The notes below the pieces were generated by a model. That model made no database searches. It saw only the letters and a list, made by a program, of their open reading frames with translations, and was not told where the DNA came from. A program made the position numbers and the translations under genes. 64,000 bases of DNA from Jacaranda mimosifolia (taxonomy: Eukaryota; Streptophyta; Magnoliopsida; Lamiales; Bignoniaceae). This document shows, piece by piece, positions 1 through 12,700 of this stretch. How positions within the stretch are numbered: position 1 is the stretch's first letter; each line of letters opens with the position of its first letter. The stretch spans positions 36,374,690-36,438,689 of the forward strand of contig CM032118.1 of NCBI GenBank assembly GCA_018894105.1, read 5' to 3'.

Positions 1-129
1 ACCTTCCAGATAACGCTCGATTAGGTAAAGCATGTTGTTTGCTACTTATTTTCTATTCACTTTTGCTTTTAGGTTTCTGGTCAATTCCGATGTATGTTGT
101 TGTATTTTTGTGCAGATCGAGAAAAAATC

Positions 130-1629
130 ATGAACCAAACCCGAGCTCAAGCTTTGGCGCACAAGCAAAGGAATCAGAGGTGCCGACAGAATATGGCTGT
201 TCGTTGAGGGGTTGAATCTCAAGTCATGCCGCCGCCTGCTGCGTTGCTTGCTCCCGTGGCATCCCCTGCTCGACCAGCGGCTTACCCTACTTGGCCGACT
301 CCAGGATCGACCTCAAGTCCAGCTACTCAGTAGAAAAGGCCCGCGACCAAGCAGGCTGGGCTTGCGCAGAAGAAAACCATGGCAGACAAGGGTAATGGCA
401 AGGCTGGAGCATCCACCGCCCCAACAGGCTATGACCTTTTTGGACGTCGGGATGATGAGGTGTTATTCCAGTTGACCGATCTCCTATCTCTTCGATTCGG
501 GACTGAAATGGTGGTCTACAACTCGATGTCAATGATGACAGCAGGGTCAACTGGTTCCTTGCGCTAAAGGTGATGATGGCAAGCTTATTTGCTTCCGAAC
601 AGCGAAAGATAATGGACCTAAGCCAAGGGGGTCCTGAAAGCCTTAGCGTATCAATCAAATATGGTATTTTTGTGGTCAAGTTTTCACTTGTTCATGGGCT
701 GACAGCATTGTGTGCTTTTCAGGTTAGCTAATTGGGGTACCATCTCCATAGGAGGTTAGAGTTAGCGCTCGACAACCATGATCGACTTTAGGAGGAGCAT
801 GATGATGTGGATATGGCTAAGGCTCAGATCGAGCCAGCCAAGGCGGAGATCGAGGGTTGACCAAATAGTTGGAGGAGAGAGATGCGTAGATCGAGACGAA
901 GAATGCGCAATTGCTGGCCATAGTGGCTGAGAAGAGCTTGGCCGAGGAGTTTCTAAAGAAGGTCAGAGTGGAGGCACAGACCCATTATGACACTGGTTGG
1001 GCCCATGGCTACAATAGTGCCCTGTATTATGCTCGAGGCGAGTTCACAAGAGTACTGCCGCTGTTCGTCAAGAGGCGGTGTAGCAGTTTATGTTGACTTC
1101 AGTGTTCTAAGACGCTAATGTCATCTTCTCCCTCGACGACACTAAGGATGCTTTCGACAAAGCCATCAAGCAGCTAGAGTATCTTGGGTATTCTATTTGA
1201 CTAGAGGACAAAGAGCGTCTGAACTCGATTCTCGACGAGCAGCTCCATGCATACCCGAATCCAGATGAGGCTGCTCCTGCTAAAGGGCCTAATCTCGATG
1301 AGGTCGCCCCTGTCGAGGAGCTTACCACTGCACCAGTGCCTGGTAATTTGGTTAGGTGTGAGGTGGTAACTATGGAGTTTGACTTTGCAAGCGATTTTGC
1401 TTTTGACATCAGGGATGGCAAAGTCAACATGGCTTATTTTTTCCCCGATGGTGGGCACGCATTTCTAGTTGACGAGGCAGGTCCTTCTTGGCCGTCTTAT
1501 GCTGATGTGCCCGACTAAGAAGTTTAGAGCCCTCCTATTATCGTTCTTGTCTTTTCTAGTGACGAGCTCGACCAGGCAATTGACGAGGGCGTAGTAGTTG
1601 CTCGTGGTGAGGGAGCTGGTTCCAACTGA
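130..1629 (+). pseudogene. Antisense ORF of a Retand-like retrotransposon (decayed)
   Basis: Plus-strand coding remnant facing the gag-pol of the surrounding element. Pieces in shifting frames are an N-terminal start at 130, a Pro/Ala-rich stretch, a basic segment near 330-420, an acidic/glutamine-rich segment typical of coiled coils (about 800-960), then a piece at 911-1096 with the wording TGWAHGYNSALYYARGEF. A further piece contains AIKQLEYLGY and an acidic C-terminus ending in a TGA at 1627-1629. This resembles plant proteins annotated as putative gypsy-type transposon proteins, with a coiled coil followed by a GY-rich tail. At least three frame changes and several internal stops make it non-functional. 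Its role in intact elements is not known to me. Confidence 0.6.
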
Positions 1630-2167
1630 GCTTCAAGCTTGTTGTACTTTTGCATTTTTGCAAGTTTTTGGTCGCCCTACGAGGCGCTTATTTTTGTCAT
1701 TTTCTATTTTTAACTTTATAATCGAATGTTAATATTTAATGGATGACTTTCTTTGCCATCGATTTATGCTAATGTATTTTAATTTTAGCACTTTGCTTAT
1801 TCTTGTCGAGCATATCATTACCCATTGAGCAATAATAATATTGAAAGGTGCTTGGTAATCATTTAAAAATGACTCATCCATAAAGGAACCAAACTATTTG
1901 CGTCTTTGTCATAGACTTGATGGTCAACTTAGTCTTGGTGCAACTATTGTACTCTGCTTGTTCTCATGAGTCTGTTTTCAACTAAGTGGTCGATTTCATG
2001 CTCGTTGGTCAAAACCAGTATTTTATTATGTGTCTGTCAAGTCACCCAAAAGGTCGACTTTAGATAGGTAATTCGCCTTGTGTCTTATTGCATGTTTCAT
2101 ATACTGTGTCGAGTAGTTTTGAAATTTGAGACCGTCGTTGATAATTGGGACGGTATGGTTGAGTTGG

Positions 2168-2530
2168 CAGTTCATTAATTTAGGCCAGAAGACTTTACTT
2201 TTACGATTTTCTTGCCGATGTCGACTACGGGGTCGACGTTGAACAAATGAATCGCTCATTATTATGTGCTAGAAGCTTTTATTTGGTGGTTTGAAATCGG
2301 TGTCAACTATAAGATCGACTCTAAAAGATCAAGTCGTTCATTAATTTGGGCTAAAAGCCTTTATCTTGCGGTTTGAAATCGATGTCGACTATAGAGTGGA
2401 CTCCGAACGATTGAGTCGTTCATTAATTTAGGCTAGAAGCCTTTATCTTGTAGTTTGAAAATGATGTTGACTACAAAGTCGACTCTGAACGATTGAGTCG
2501 TGCGTTAATTTGGCCTAGAAGTTGTTACCT
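2168..2530. repeat. 82-bp tandem repeats in the spacer after pol
   Basis: A unit carrying the core GTCGTTCATTAATTT followed by GGCTAGAAGCCTTTATCTTG recurs. Equivalent bases fall at about 2174, 2258, 2340, 2422 and 2504, giving a period of 82-84 bp and four to five copies with decreasing similarity to the left. Copies include a half-palindromic CTAGAAGC and a GTCGACT box. The block lies between the pol stop (2599) and the antisense ORF, where Tat-lineage elements commonly carry such arrays. Confidence 0.75.
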
Positions 2531-2598
2531 TGCAATGCAAGCAGAGTGCTGTAGAAATGGGCGTAGTTTCAATGATCTGAAGAGATACTGCAGTACAA

Positions 2599-5500
2599 TC
2601 AAGACTTTAAGTCTCTTAACACATAAAATTTCTTGAAGTTCCTTGTGTTCCAAGGTTGAGAAAACTCATGGCCGTTCGAGTCTACAAGTCAACATACATT
2701 GTGTTTTGCTACCTTGACTACTGAGTATGGACCCTCCTATTTCGAATCGAGCTTTCCTACATTCTTCGATACTTCAACCTTTTTGAGAACAAAGTCACCT
2801 ACCTTGAAATTTCTTGGTCGAATTCCTTTGTTGTAGTGTTCAGCCATCTTCGATCTATATCTCTGCATCGTGGCGTAAGCCTGCTGGTGTAGCTCGTCAA
2901 TAGTTTCCAGGTCGAGTTCTCTTTCTAAGTTGTTTCTGATTGGATTGAAATGGATTATTCAAGCATATGCTATATTAGTTCTGTCCGGATAACGGCTTCT
3001 GATCCATAGACTAAACTATAAAGGCTATAGCCTGTGGCTATTTGGGGAGTTGTTTGGTATGCTTATAGCACGCCCGGGAGGTTGTCTGCCCAACTTAGGA
3101 CAGTCCCTTCTAGTCAAGCCTTGAGGTGGTCGAGCACAATTCTGTCTGGCCATTAGCTTGGCGGTTCCCCACCGAGGAGTACTGGTGAATCCCAAGGTTT
3201 TCACACCAACTTCTCGTGCTTCTGCTCTGAAATTGTGTCCCGTTATCAGATATCAAGACTTTGGGCAGAAAAAAACGATAAATAATGTTCTTACATATGA
3301 AACTCTTAATAGCGGCTTCGGTTATTTTGGGGACTGCCTCTGCTTCGATCCACTTCGTAAAGTATTCGACGGTGATGTCATAAACTTCCTTTGATCTATC
3401 CTCTTTGAAAAAAATCCTACTATATCAATACCCCACTGGTCGAATGGCCACGTGATATGTACGCTCACCATCGATGAGGTAGGTTGGTACAGAATGTTCG
3501 AGTGAAGCTGGCAGGATGGGCATTTTCTGCCAAAGTTGATGGCGTCTTTTCGTAACGTCAGCCTGAAATATCCATATATGATGATTTTGTGCACTAATGA
3601 CCATCCTCCTGAGTGATTGCCGCAAATTCTTGCATTAACTTCATGCAAGACATCATAAGCCTGAGCTAGTGTTAGGCACTTTAATGGCGGCCCTGATATC
3701 GACCTCTGATAAAGCTGATCGTGCTTGTCGAGGGCGAAGTTAGCTGCTTGACCCCTTAGCCTCCACGCTTTGCTTTGTCCTTGGGGGTTGTTCCTTCTCT
3801 CAAGTACGCCTTTATGGCGTCCTGGTAGGAATGAGGCGCTTCTTCGATCTACCCTACTAAATTATGGTCGGGGATATTTATGGTAGGCTTTTTCAAGACT
3901 AGGAAAGTTATTGTCTTATCCCGTGTCCCTTTTGTCGAGCTTGCGGATTTCAACAGTGCATCAACCCATTCGTTCTCTGATCGAGGGACCTGGCTAAGGG
4001 AGAATTTCTTGAACAGTTGTTGTAGCCTCTTCACCTTAGTTAAGTATTTGCTCATTGTAGACTCCTTAGCTTTGTAGTTCCCTTCGATCTGTTCTACGAC
4101 TAGTTAGGAGTTAGTGATGGCTACCAGCTGCTCGACATCGTGGTTTGCTTCCATCCTCATGCCAGTGAGGAAGATGTCATACTCTGCTTCGTTGTTAGTT
4201 ACTGGGTAGTCAAGCTTGATTGAAAAATCATATTCTTTAGTGAGTGGCGAGTGCAGCGAGATGCCAATCCCTCCTCCGAAGGAGGTCACCGACCCACCGA
4301 CATTCAAAGTCCATACAAGGGAGTTGTTGTCATGCTGGTCAGGTAGGTCGAGTCTCTCAGCAACAAAATCAGTTAAAACTTGGGCCTTTATAGATGTTTG
4401 AGGTTGAGATGTGATGTTGAATTCGCCTAGCTCGATTGCCCACCTCGTTAAACGTCTAGACGTATCTGGATTTGATAACACCTATCTCAATGGTTGGTTT
4501 GTCAAGACTATGATGGCGTGAGATAGGAACTAGGGTCTTAACTTTCTGACTGTCGTGACCAAGGCGAGGGCAAATTTTTCAATCTCGAGATAGTTGTGCT
4601 CGGTGCCTTACAGCGCTTTGCTGCTATAGTAGACAGGTCAATGGAAACCATCTCGATACCAAGACTGAGTTAATTGAGTCCAATGTAACTACTAAGTATA
4701 GTTGCAAAATTTCTCCCAATTCGAGTTTGGTCAACATGGGTGCAAAGGAGATAATATTTCAGCTCGACCAGGGCCTGGTCACATTGCTCTGACCATTAAA
4801 AAACTGACTTCTTTACGTTTCTCAAGATCTTAAAGAAAGGTAAGCTTTTGTCAGCTAATTGAGCAATAAACCTCCATAGAGCCACGATCCTTCCGACCAG
4901 ACGTTGCACATCTCTAACTATTCGAGGGGGTGTGATGTCCAAAACTGCCTGAATTTTTTGCGGGTTTGCTTCGATGCCTCACTGGCTAACCATGTATCCC
5001 AAAAACTTGTCTCTTCACACCTCGAAGGTACACTTATTGGGGTTAAGCTTTATGTTAAACACTCTAAGTATTGAAAACGTGTGGTTGAGGTCGATCAGAT
5101 AGTTTTGTTCTTTTTCTGTCTTAACGATCATGTCGTCGACATAGACCTTCATAGATTTTTCGATCTCATTCTTGAACATAAAGTTCACTAATCTCTTATG
5201 TCAACCTATATTTTTAAGTCCAAACGGCATGACCAGGAAACAATATACCCCATTGGGAACTACAAAGGATATCTTGTCCCTGTCCTCGGGGGCCATAAAA
5301 ATTTAGTAGTACCGCTGGAATGCATCCATCATACTCAATAATTCACAACTAGCAATAGAATCAACTAATAAATCTATACAAGGTAGGGGGTAAAGATCCT
5401 TAGAACAAGCTTTATTCAAATTAGTGAAATCATTACACATGCACCATTTGCCCTTATTCTTAGGGACAAGGACTACATTACGAAGCCAACTTAGGTATTG

Positions 5501-6473
5501 AATTTCTACAATGTATCCTACCTCTAAGATCTTGTTAACCTCCTCCTTGATGATTTGGCATTATTCAACATTGAAGGTCCCGATCTTCTACTTCACTGGC
5601 TTGTATGAGGGGTCTACATTTAGATGATGGACGATGATGTTGGGGTCAATTCCCTGGAGGTTGGAGGCCTTCCATGCAAAAATATCAACATTTTATCTGA
5701 GGAAGTCGGGCATGAGGCACTGCATGTTCTTGCCCATGTCAGTACTAATTCTAATGGTCTTGTCGGGGTTTCTTGACTCCAGCTTGATTGTTTTAAACTC
5801 CCCAACAGGCTCAACTCTAGTCTCCTCGAGCTTGCGCTTTCTGTTCTGTTGTCCCTCATCGGGCTCCACTACTGGGGCATCTCCTGAGGGTTTCAGTTTT
5901 GGTCGATCTTTTGTTAAGTGGCCTCGACCAAAATTATGTAACAACGCCATACTTCCTTAACGTTACACAAGAGTTCACCTGTGCCGGAGGTGGCCGAAAT
6001 TTTGACCTTCATGTAGTAGGTCAAAACGACAGTGCGGAAGTCGTTTAGAGTTGGTCGTCCGATTATGGCATTGTATGCAAATGGAGCGTCAACGACCAGA
6101 TAATTGATCATGAGGGTTCTCCTCTGGGGAGCTCCCCAAATGATATAAAGAGGTTGATGGATCCATCAGGTATGATTTTCGTTCCTATGAATCCGACCAA
6201 TGGTGTTCTGACTAACTCAAACTTTAACTTTCCCAACTTCATTCTCTGCAAGGTCGACAAGAATATTATATTTGTGAAACTGCCATTGTTGATCAGGATC
6301 TTTCTGACCTCAAAGTTTGCAATCTCTATAAATATGACCAGAGTGCAGTCCACTTTGTTGTCTACTCCTTGACCTCTGATATGTGAAAGGTCAGCATCTG
6401 AAAAAGAAATTGGCTCCGCACTAGTGGCCAACTGGAAAATGGTTTCGATCGAGGAGGATTTGGTCGACTCCAA
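2599..6473 (-). pseudogene. gypsy pol remnant: protease, RT, RNase H, integrase
   Basis: Domains on the minus strand: protease at about 6473-6000, where the active-site box reads LINNGSFTNIIF, so the catalytic Asp of the usual LIDNGSS motif is Asn. A GRPTLN motif follows near 6060. The reverse transcriptase covers roughly 5620-4490 with an intact YVDD box near 5130-5145. RNase H at 4481-3850 has VGGS in place of the expected VDGS, and keeps TNNEAEY. Integrase starts with GICGNHSGG-like zinc-finger wording at 3648 and continues through QWGIDIVG and DNGTQF. Its C-terminal end (NFKVGDFVLKKVE, then WNTRNFKKFYV) stops with TGA at 2601-2599. Stops and frameshifts are scattered throughout. No chromodomain is seen, as expected for Tat-type elements. 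Confidence 0.85.
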
Positions 6474-6479
6474 TCTGTA

Positions 6480-8134
6480 CTGATGCTGCCTCTTAGCCGA
6501 CTTTGAATCCCCCCAATTGGGCCTCCTGCAATGGTGTTAATTACTCTTCTAATGGGTGGGTAGGTTTCTTTCCTTTGTCTTTTTTCCTCAGGCTAATCGA
6601 TATTTCTCTACGAGGAGTTTGGTCGGTTTTGCCTACTTCTTGTCATCCGCTCTTATCAAAAAACTTCTTCAGGTGGCCCTTTCGAATCGACCTCTCGATC
6701 TCGTCATGGAGGTTGAAATAGTCCTCAGTGTCGTGGCCCATCTGCTTGTGAAATCACTATATTTCTTAGATTTTTTCATTGCCTCTGTTTCAGTCAGCTT
6801 TCTCGGCTTTTTTAGGAGGTTGTCATGCTGAATCGTAAATAACAAACACCTCCTTTCTCAAAAGATTGAGTGGGGTGTAATCGTGGAAATGCTTGATAGG
6901 GGATCAACAACATCTTTATTCTAGCGGTCGTCTCTTTCCTTGGCTTTTCTCTTCTTGGCCTCAGGGTTACCATATTTCAATATGTTCATATCCTCCTGGG
7001 TCATATCCCTCTCTACGAGGTCGGGTAATTCTTCCATTGATCTGGGCCGTTCTCGCACCAAAGCATTGGCACATTCTTTATGTCGCAGGCCCAAGAAAAG
7101 CACATCAATTAGAAATTCGATTCGTGGACAATCAATCTTCAAAACTTCAGTGTTGAATCTGGTGAAAAAATCGCGAAGCAATTCCCCCTCATTCTACTTA
7201 ACGGTATGCAAGTGGGTGTAGGGGAGCTCCGCCTTTCTTTTACTGGAAAATTGATGCAGGAACTTGTCACGCTACTGGTCATACGAGTAAATTGATGCAG
7301 GTTCTAGCTTCACAAACCAGTCGAGTGCAATGCCCTGGAAAGTGGTCACAAGCATCTTCGCGTGGATATATTCATTATGCCCATGTAATTGCATCATGTG
7401 TTCGAACTGCAACAGATGTTTGTTCGAATTCAACGAGCCATCGTATCTAGGTAGTCCTATAGGGACCTTAGCATCGATAGCGATGCGCTCGTCGATAATG
7501 TCCTGAATGAATTATGACTCTCTCTGTTTGTGAAACCTCTAGGCTTTGTATTAGTAGAGGTTCCTTTCAGTGTTTCTCCTCGAGATCTCCTCCAGCTGCC
7601 TGTTGAGCTGTTTTACTTGGTGGGAGACTTCTTCCCATTCTTCTCGATCGACCTGGGTGAGATTCCTATTAGTCTGTTGCCTCATGCGCTCGACCCTATC
7701 ACGCTGTTGGGCTCGAATGGGTCAAAAAATGTGGTCAACAAATCAGTGACTTCTTCACATAAGTGTTGTCGAGCTCCCTATCTTGGAAATCGTCCGGGAC
7801 TGTCTTCTTGTCGAGTTGGTTGTTGCTGAGCCTCTAGTCGACCCCTCTCTTCCCTAGTAGGCCATTCTTCGTGCTGGGTAGGCTGGGGCGTAGCACTGGC
7901 TATCGACCCAGGTAGGGCGGTGTGCCGGTTCAGGACAGTTGAAAGTTAGGCAGAGATTTGAGCAAATATCATCTCGCTTATAAGTAGCATCAATTGGGGC
8001 ATTGTCATGGTGACCATCTGTTCTGGTTGGGCGCAGGGCCCTGGTAAATCTGGTTCTAACGGAGGTCGACGTGAAGGGTTTGGTGATCTCTTGTTCTCCT
8101 CTCTCTCCGAAGTGGCTTGCCTGGTGTTAACCAT
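6480..8134 (-). pseudogene. gypsy gag remnant
   Basis: I place the start at the ATG at 8134-8132 because the protein opens MVNTRQ, a common opening for gag of this group. An ORF extends further upstream, but only through the presumed primer-binding region. A Pro-rich stretch follows, then a retrotransposon gag domain at about 7400-6920 with wording like LRDFFTRFNTEVLKI, then a basic tail (GNPEAKKRKAKERDDR). Frameshifts break it into at least three pieces. It runs into the protease region of pol without an intact reading frame. Confidence 0.75.
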
Positions 8135-8177
8135 TTTCTCGATTGCAGACTCAAAGTTTCCTACAGACATCACCAAA

Positions 8178-8995
8178 TGATAAGGGTAAAAATTAGGTGT
8201 TAGTGTATTGGGCTGGAATCCAATGAAATCGATTAGGGCATGGTCGAGGGGAATACTTTTGATGGTCTAGGGTTAAGTCCTGCAATCAACAACAAACGTC
8301 AGGCTAGTCAAGGTACCCTCGGTTAAGGCACTTCGATGCTCAAGTTAGTATAAATCGACTAGAGAATTGAGCAATTGAGTAAGGGTTTAAGGTAAAATGT
8401 GGCATACCTTGCTGAGGGCAATAGATGGGGTATTTATAGTCTTCTTAAAGTGGCTAGTAAGTCCAAGATGCCCTTGTCAAGCATGAAAGATTGTTGTCCT
8501 CACTTGAAGGTCTTTAGGTCTTCTCCCAATTGTGTACTATTCCAAGTGGCGTGGTTTAAGGCATGGTAGTACATTGGTGGCCCATACTACTCTAGCGCAA
8601 CTGAGAAAAGGTAGCACTATGGTGGCATGTGCCATTAATGTGGGGGCATGCCGCCTGATGGAGCATTCAATGCGGCTGAGGGGTTGTCGTCTTGGTTTGA
8701 CCTCCCTGGTCGAGGCGAGTACTTCTGCAGGATACCTCCCCAAGCTCTATCCGACAAGATGTAACCTCGTCGTGGTCGGAATGAGGGCCGGGGCGTGTCC
8801 TGGTTATGGTCGACCATGATCTGGTCGAGAAGGAGAACGCGGATGCTTGCCACGGCGGGCAAGGTCTTAGAGGTCGAAACCCAATCAACTGGTTGGGCCC
8901 ATCTATAGTTGGGCCACCATATATCACAGTGATGTCTTAGTCGAATAATGTTGGATTGGCCCTATTGGGCTATCTCATATTAGGGGCAATTGCCA
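8178..8995 (-). repeat. Probable 5' LTR of the gypsy element
   Basis: The low-coordinate edge is set by an LTR-like terminus (minus strand ...CTTATCA) directly followed by TTTGGTGATGTCTGTAGG, which resembles the primer-binding junction of Tat-type elements and lies just before gag. Inside, a minus-strand TATA-like box (CTATAAATACC) sits near 8430-8440. The outer edge is uncertain: CA ends occur at 8928 and at 8995. Without the partner LTR in the window neither can be proven. Confidence 0.5.
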
Positions 8996-9059
8996 TGATG
9001 ATAGATTAAATAATAAAAAAAAAAAGTGATTCGGAATGAAAATGTAATATGTAACCTCA

Positions 9060-9378
9060 GCGCCTGTTTAATCTCATTCTCAAACCTTTTTTTTCCACAT
9101 TTTCTACTATTTAAAAATTAAAACACATAATTTTATATACGTTTTTCACCCGATGTGTTTTTATTTTTATTTTCGACACACATTCTCTAATAATTTATAT
9201 ATCTTTTTTCTACTATCATTATTATTATTTCTTTCCACCAACAGCCTACTAAATTATATATAATCATTACTTTTCTAATAATCTATTTAAATACAAACTC
9301 ATTTTCATTAGTTCCCTTTTTAAATTTTGAAAATTACGAAAATAAAAAATGAGAATAAAAATTAAACCAAATAGGCCC
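9060..9378. mobile_element. Tourist-like MITE (non-autonomous PIF/Harbinger)
   Basis: The left end GCGCCTGTTTAATCTCATTCTCA is an imperfect inverted match to the right end (reverse complement GGGCCTATTTGGTTTAATTTTT, then ATTCTCA). A TTA follows on the right and TCA precedes on the left, compatible with a decayed 3-bp TWA duplication. The interior is AT-rich and noncoding. It lies about 370 bp upstream of the methyltransferase start codon. Confidence 0.45.
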
Positions 9379-9410
9379 TTAAATTTCTTCCAGCATATGA
9401 TGCGAATCGA

Positions 9411-9481
9411 TGGGCTTCAGTTTGGGCGAAAATAACAGACTAAGTGCACTTTTTGTTAACCAAACCCAATAGGCAGGCCCA
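9411..9481. promoter_or_regulatory. Pair of TGGGCY (site II-like) boxes upstream of the methyltransferase gene
   Basis: TGGGCT at 9411-9416 and GGCCCA (TGGGCC on the other strand) at 9476-9481 lie 270-340 bp before the start codon. TGGGCY boxes are known as TCP-binding site II elements in promoters of plant housekeeping genes, including many for organellar and ribosomal functions. That role here is inference from short motifs. Confidence 0.3.
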
Positions 9482-9749
9482 CGGATAAGAGTCCATCCCT
9501 CATTGCATTCATCTATTCAAAAAAACAAATTTAAGGACAATAGAAACTAGATAATACCCGCATCCTTTTCAAGCAAAAACCTGAGTTTCAGCGTTCAACT
9601 GTTAGAACACATGTTGTAGGAGCCATTGTAGAAGCAGATTAATGGAAACGTAGAGCATGGACCTATGAGCGAGATTACATAGAAATTATTGGCTGTTTCT
9701 TCGGCTGACTTACTCAAATTCCTCCCCTTGGGCTCAGCCAGAAAACAAA

Positions 9750-12700
9750 ATGGTGCTCGGGAGTCGCTTCGTGATGTCAAGAACTCTATCTCTCGCTACC
9801 GCGCCGCCCACCGCCATCACTACCACCACCACCCTTCAAGAAATAGCGCCTAATCATCCCAAAGGTAGTATGAGTTTGTGTGCATTAAAGAACTGATTTT
9901 TAGTTTTGCTTTCTCTCAATTTGGTTCTTGAGTTCATCTTTAAATTCAAGAAATCAAGATTACGTCGGATATGTTTCTTTTTTTTCCTTTTTTCTTTTTT
10001 TCGGGGCGAGGTGGGGGAGAGGTGACTTTTATCAGTCTAGCACGTTTAGGTTGAACGCTAGGTTGCCTTCTTTGGTTCATTTCTATGAATTCTATCAAGT
10101 GCAATTGTAATGTGATACGGAAATTTGTCCTTTTCGATAACTTTTGAAAACTAGTTAATTGATTACCTAGTTAGTAAGAACCAAAGCCAAATGTGCTGCT
10201 TAAGGTTATTTACTTTCGTCTAACTTGCCACTGGGAAGTCTAACTAGCTGCAAAATTCAGTTTCTGAATACATGCATCCCTGGATGATTGAGAATTTTGC
10301 AATATGCGCTATCAATTCACACATATTCAGTTGAACTGTAATCGTGTCTCCAATTCTTGTCATGATCCAGCATGCACTAACATGATTATTGGAAATTCAG
10401 TTGCATGTTATTGATCAGTTTGAAGGACTTTATTCATAGGCATTGCGAAGGTTGTGCTTAAAAGGGGGAAGACTCAACTGTTTAGAGATGGTAGCCCAAT
10501 GGTATACAGTGGTTCTGTTGATAGGATAATCGGTAGACCACCCCCAGTAACAGGAGATGCCGTCTTAGTCGCTGATGGGACGGAAAAACCAATTGGTTGG
10601 GGCTTATACAATTCAGTTTCTATGTTTTGTGTTCGGCTCATGCAGCTGGAAGATGAAGCAGTAAGGTATGTGTCTAATAAATCCTCATTATTCTGTGGTC
10701 TACTTTTCAAATTTACGAGCATGATTGTATCAGTATTGGCAACAATACAGAGATCCTTCTTGTGTGCTGAACATGGACAGACTGCTTGAAACTAGAATCA
10801 GTGCTGCTGTTGCATTAAGAGAACGGCTTGGGCTTCCTTCAGCTAAGACAAATGCATACCGTCTTGTCAACAGTGAAGGAGATCGGTATTACTACCCTAT
10901 ACTGCAATCTAATGAGCAATTTATCTATTGGGATTAAAAGCTAGGCTTTGGATCATCTTTGACCTTTATGGTCGTGTTCACAGTTGAATGTAAGGTTATA
11001 CTAGTTGCCAACTGTCACTACTACTATTGTTAGAGACATAATCTGTTATCTTTTCTATATAGAGAATTAGCCGGTGTTTGTTTTCTTTAGAGGCTCTTTC
11101 TACTGCATTTAACTTCTTATTCCAGTTATTATGGTAATGCATTCTGAAAAGATTGAACTTTTCGTCACCTTCTACAATTTATGCTTTAACTGAAGGATCC
11201 ATGTGCCATGCTTGTGCTTGAATGCCGAATTTCTGAGATTATGGCACTTTTGAACTTTATTTCCCCTCAAACATTTGTAATAAATATTTTGTAATTTTAC
11301 CCCAACTCAAGTACTCAACCCTTATCCAGAGTACCCTTATCATGTTCCTGGTATTGCTATTGTTTGAATGTATGGTTTCACCTCTGTGATGCACTTTCAA
11401 CCCACCGACTGTTTAAGTGTCTAATTTCGGATCATTTCTTTACAGTGAGATGTATAGAACAGTTCTCAGGATATGTAATATATCAGAGAGTGCAACCCTG
11501 CATCAAAGCTGATATTCATGTTGAGCGCATTCCTGTTGATTCTGTCCAATTTAGGATTGCTGATAGGAACTACCATTGCTATTTTGATATGGAATTTAAT
11601 GCAGGTTGTCAGGCCTTATTGTTGATATTTTTGGAGATGAAGCAGTGATTGGTTCATCTGCTGCTTGGGTTGAAAAGTACAAGCAAGAAATAAAAGGTTG
11701 CATCTGCAGAACAAATAATATCAACCATATAACCTGGAGACCATCTATTGATATCTTGAAGGAGGAAGGGTTGGATTTGTCAGATTCAGGAGATGTAGAT
11801 ATGTCGTGTTCTCCCAGAATGGCAAAGGTGAAACTCCTTGTATGCAAGAATTTTGGTAGCAAGCTGACTTTGTTAGAGGTTAACATCTGTTGAGACTAAA
11901 GCTTACTATTAATTTGGGAATTATAATAAAATTTCCTTTGGCCATGGGTGCCATCTGTGTGTGGAAACTAGGCATATCTGCAGGTGTAAGACATAATTTT
12001 TTGTTGCACAAGGACCGATATAAACCTGTATAATGTGGGCATAACTTTGAAATTACGTGGAACTCACGAGGAAATGTTGTTTACAATGGAAAAATGTTGT
12101 TATGACCACTGTAAGAAACTCTCCACCTGGATTTTGTGGTCTCGAGAATTCGCATTGGTGAGAGAGAATGCTCTCTGGCAAGTGAAATTTTAAGTGGCAA
12201 GTGAAATTTTAAGAGGCAGAATCTCTATCTCATAGAATGCCTCGCATGGAATTTTGTTCCAAGTGATGTTATTACATAGAATCTTTTTATGTTAATACTT
12301 GTGTTTCAGCCAGGTTTTGGAGAATGACATTTCCTATTTAGTCTCCTTGGAGGGGCAAAAAACTGGCTTCTATGCTGATCAACGTGAGAACCGCCAATAT
12401 ATATCATCAATTTCAGAGGGTCAGAAAGTACTTGATATTTGCTGTTATACTGGAGGTTTTGCCCTAAATGCAGCAGTTGGTGGTGCTCTTAGTGTAACTG
12501 GTATATCATACCTTCACTTTTATCATGAGTCTTATTGGTACTATTTTTTAAGCAAATATCTATATCTTAGTGACAGTTTCCACCTAGTGTTTCAAGCAAG
12601 CTTTCCATAATTTAAAGGCTACATATTTTGACAGAAATATCAGGATAGTTAATCATTTTAAGAGATACTTGCTAGGATTCGTGAGTAGTGATGTCTGTGC

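Larger units (their letters stand above)
1..8995 (-). mobile_element. Decayed Ty3/gypsy retrotransposon, Tat/Retand-like
   Basis: Read on the minus strand, the order is LTR (about 8995-8178), gag start near 8134, protease, reverse transcriptase, RNase H and integrase ending at 2599, then a tandem-repeat spacer, then an ORF on the opposite strand (130-1629). The second LTR should lie left of the window and is not seen. Tat-lineage elements (Ogre, Retand, Grande) are known for long 3' regions with tandem repeats and for an antisense ORF downstream of pol, which fits this order. Many stop codons and frameshifts show the copy is dead. The clade assignment is my inference from layout and from gag/pol wording, not from a phylogeny. 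Confidence 0.8.

Noticed and set aside
11364..11648. Plus-strand ORF of 94 codons overlapping the start of methyltransferase exon 4
   Set aside because: It runs mostly through intron 3 and reads exon 4 in the wrong frame; the spliced reading gives a clear family match instead.
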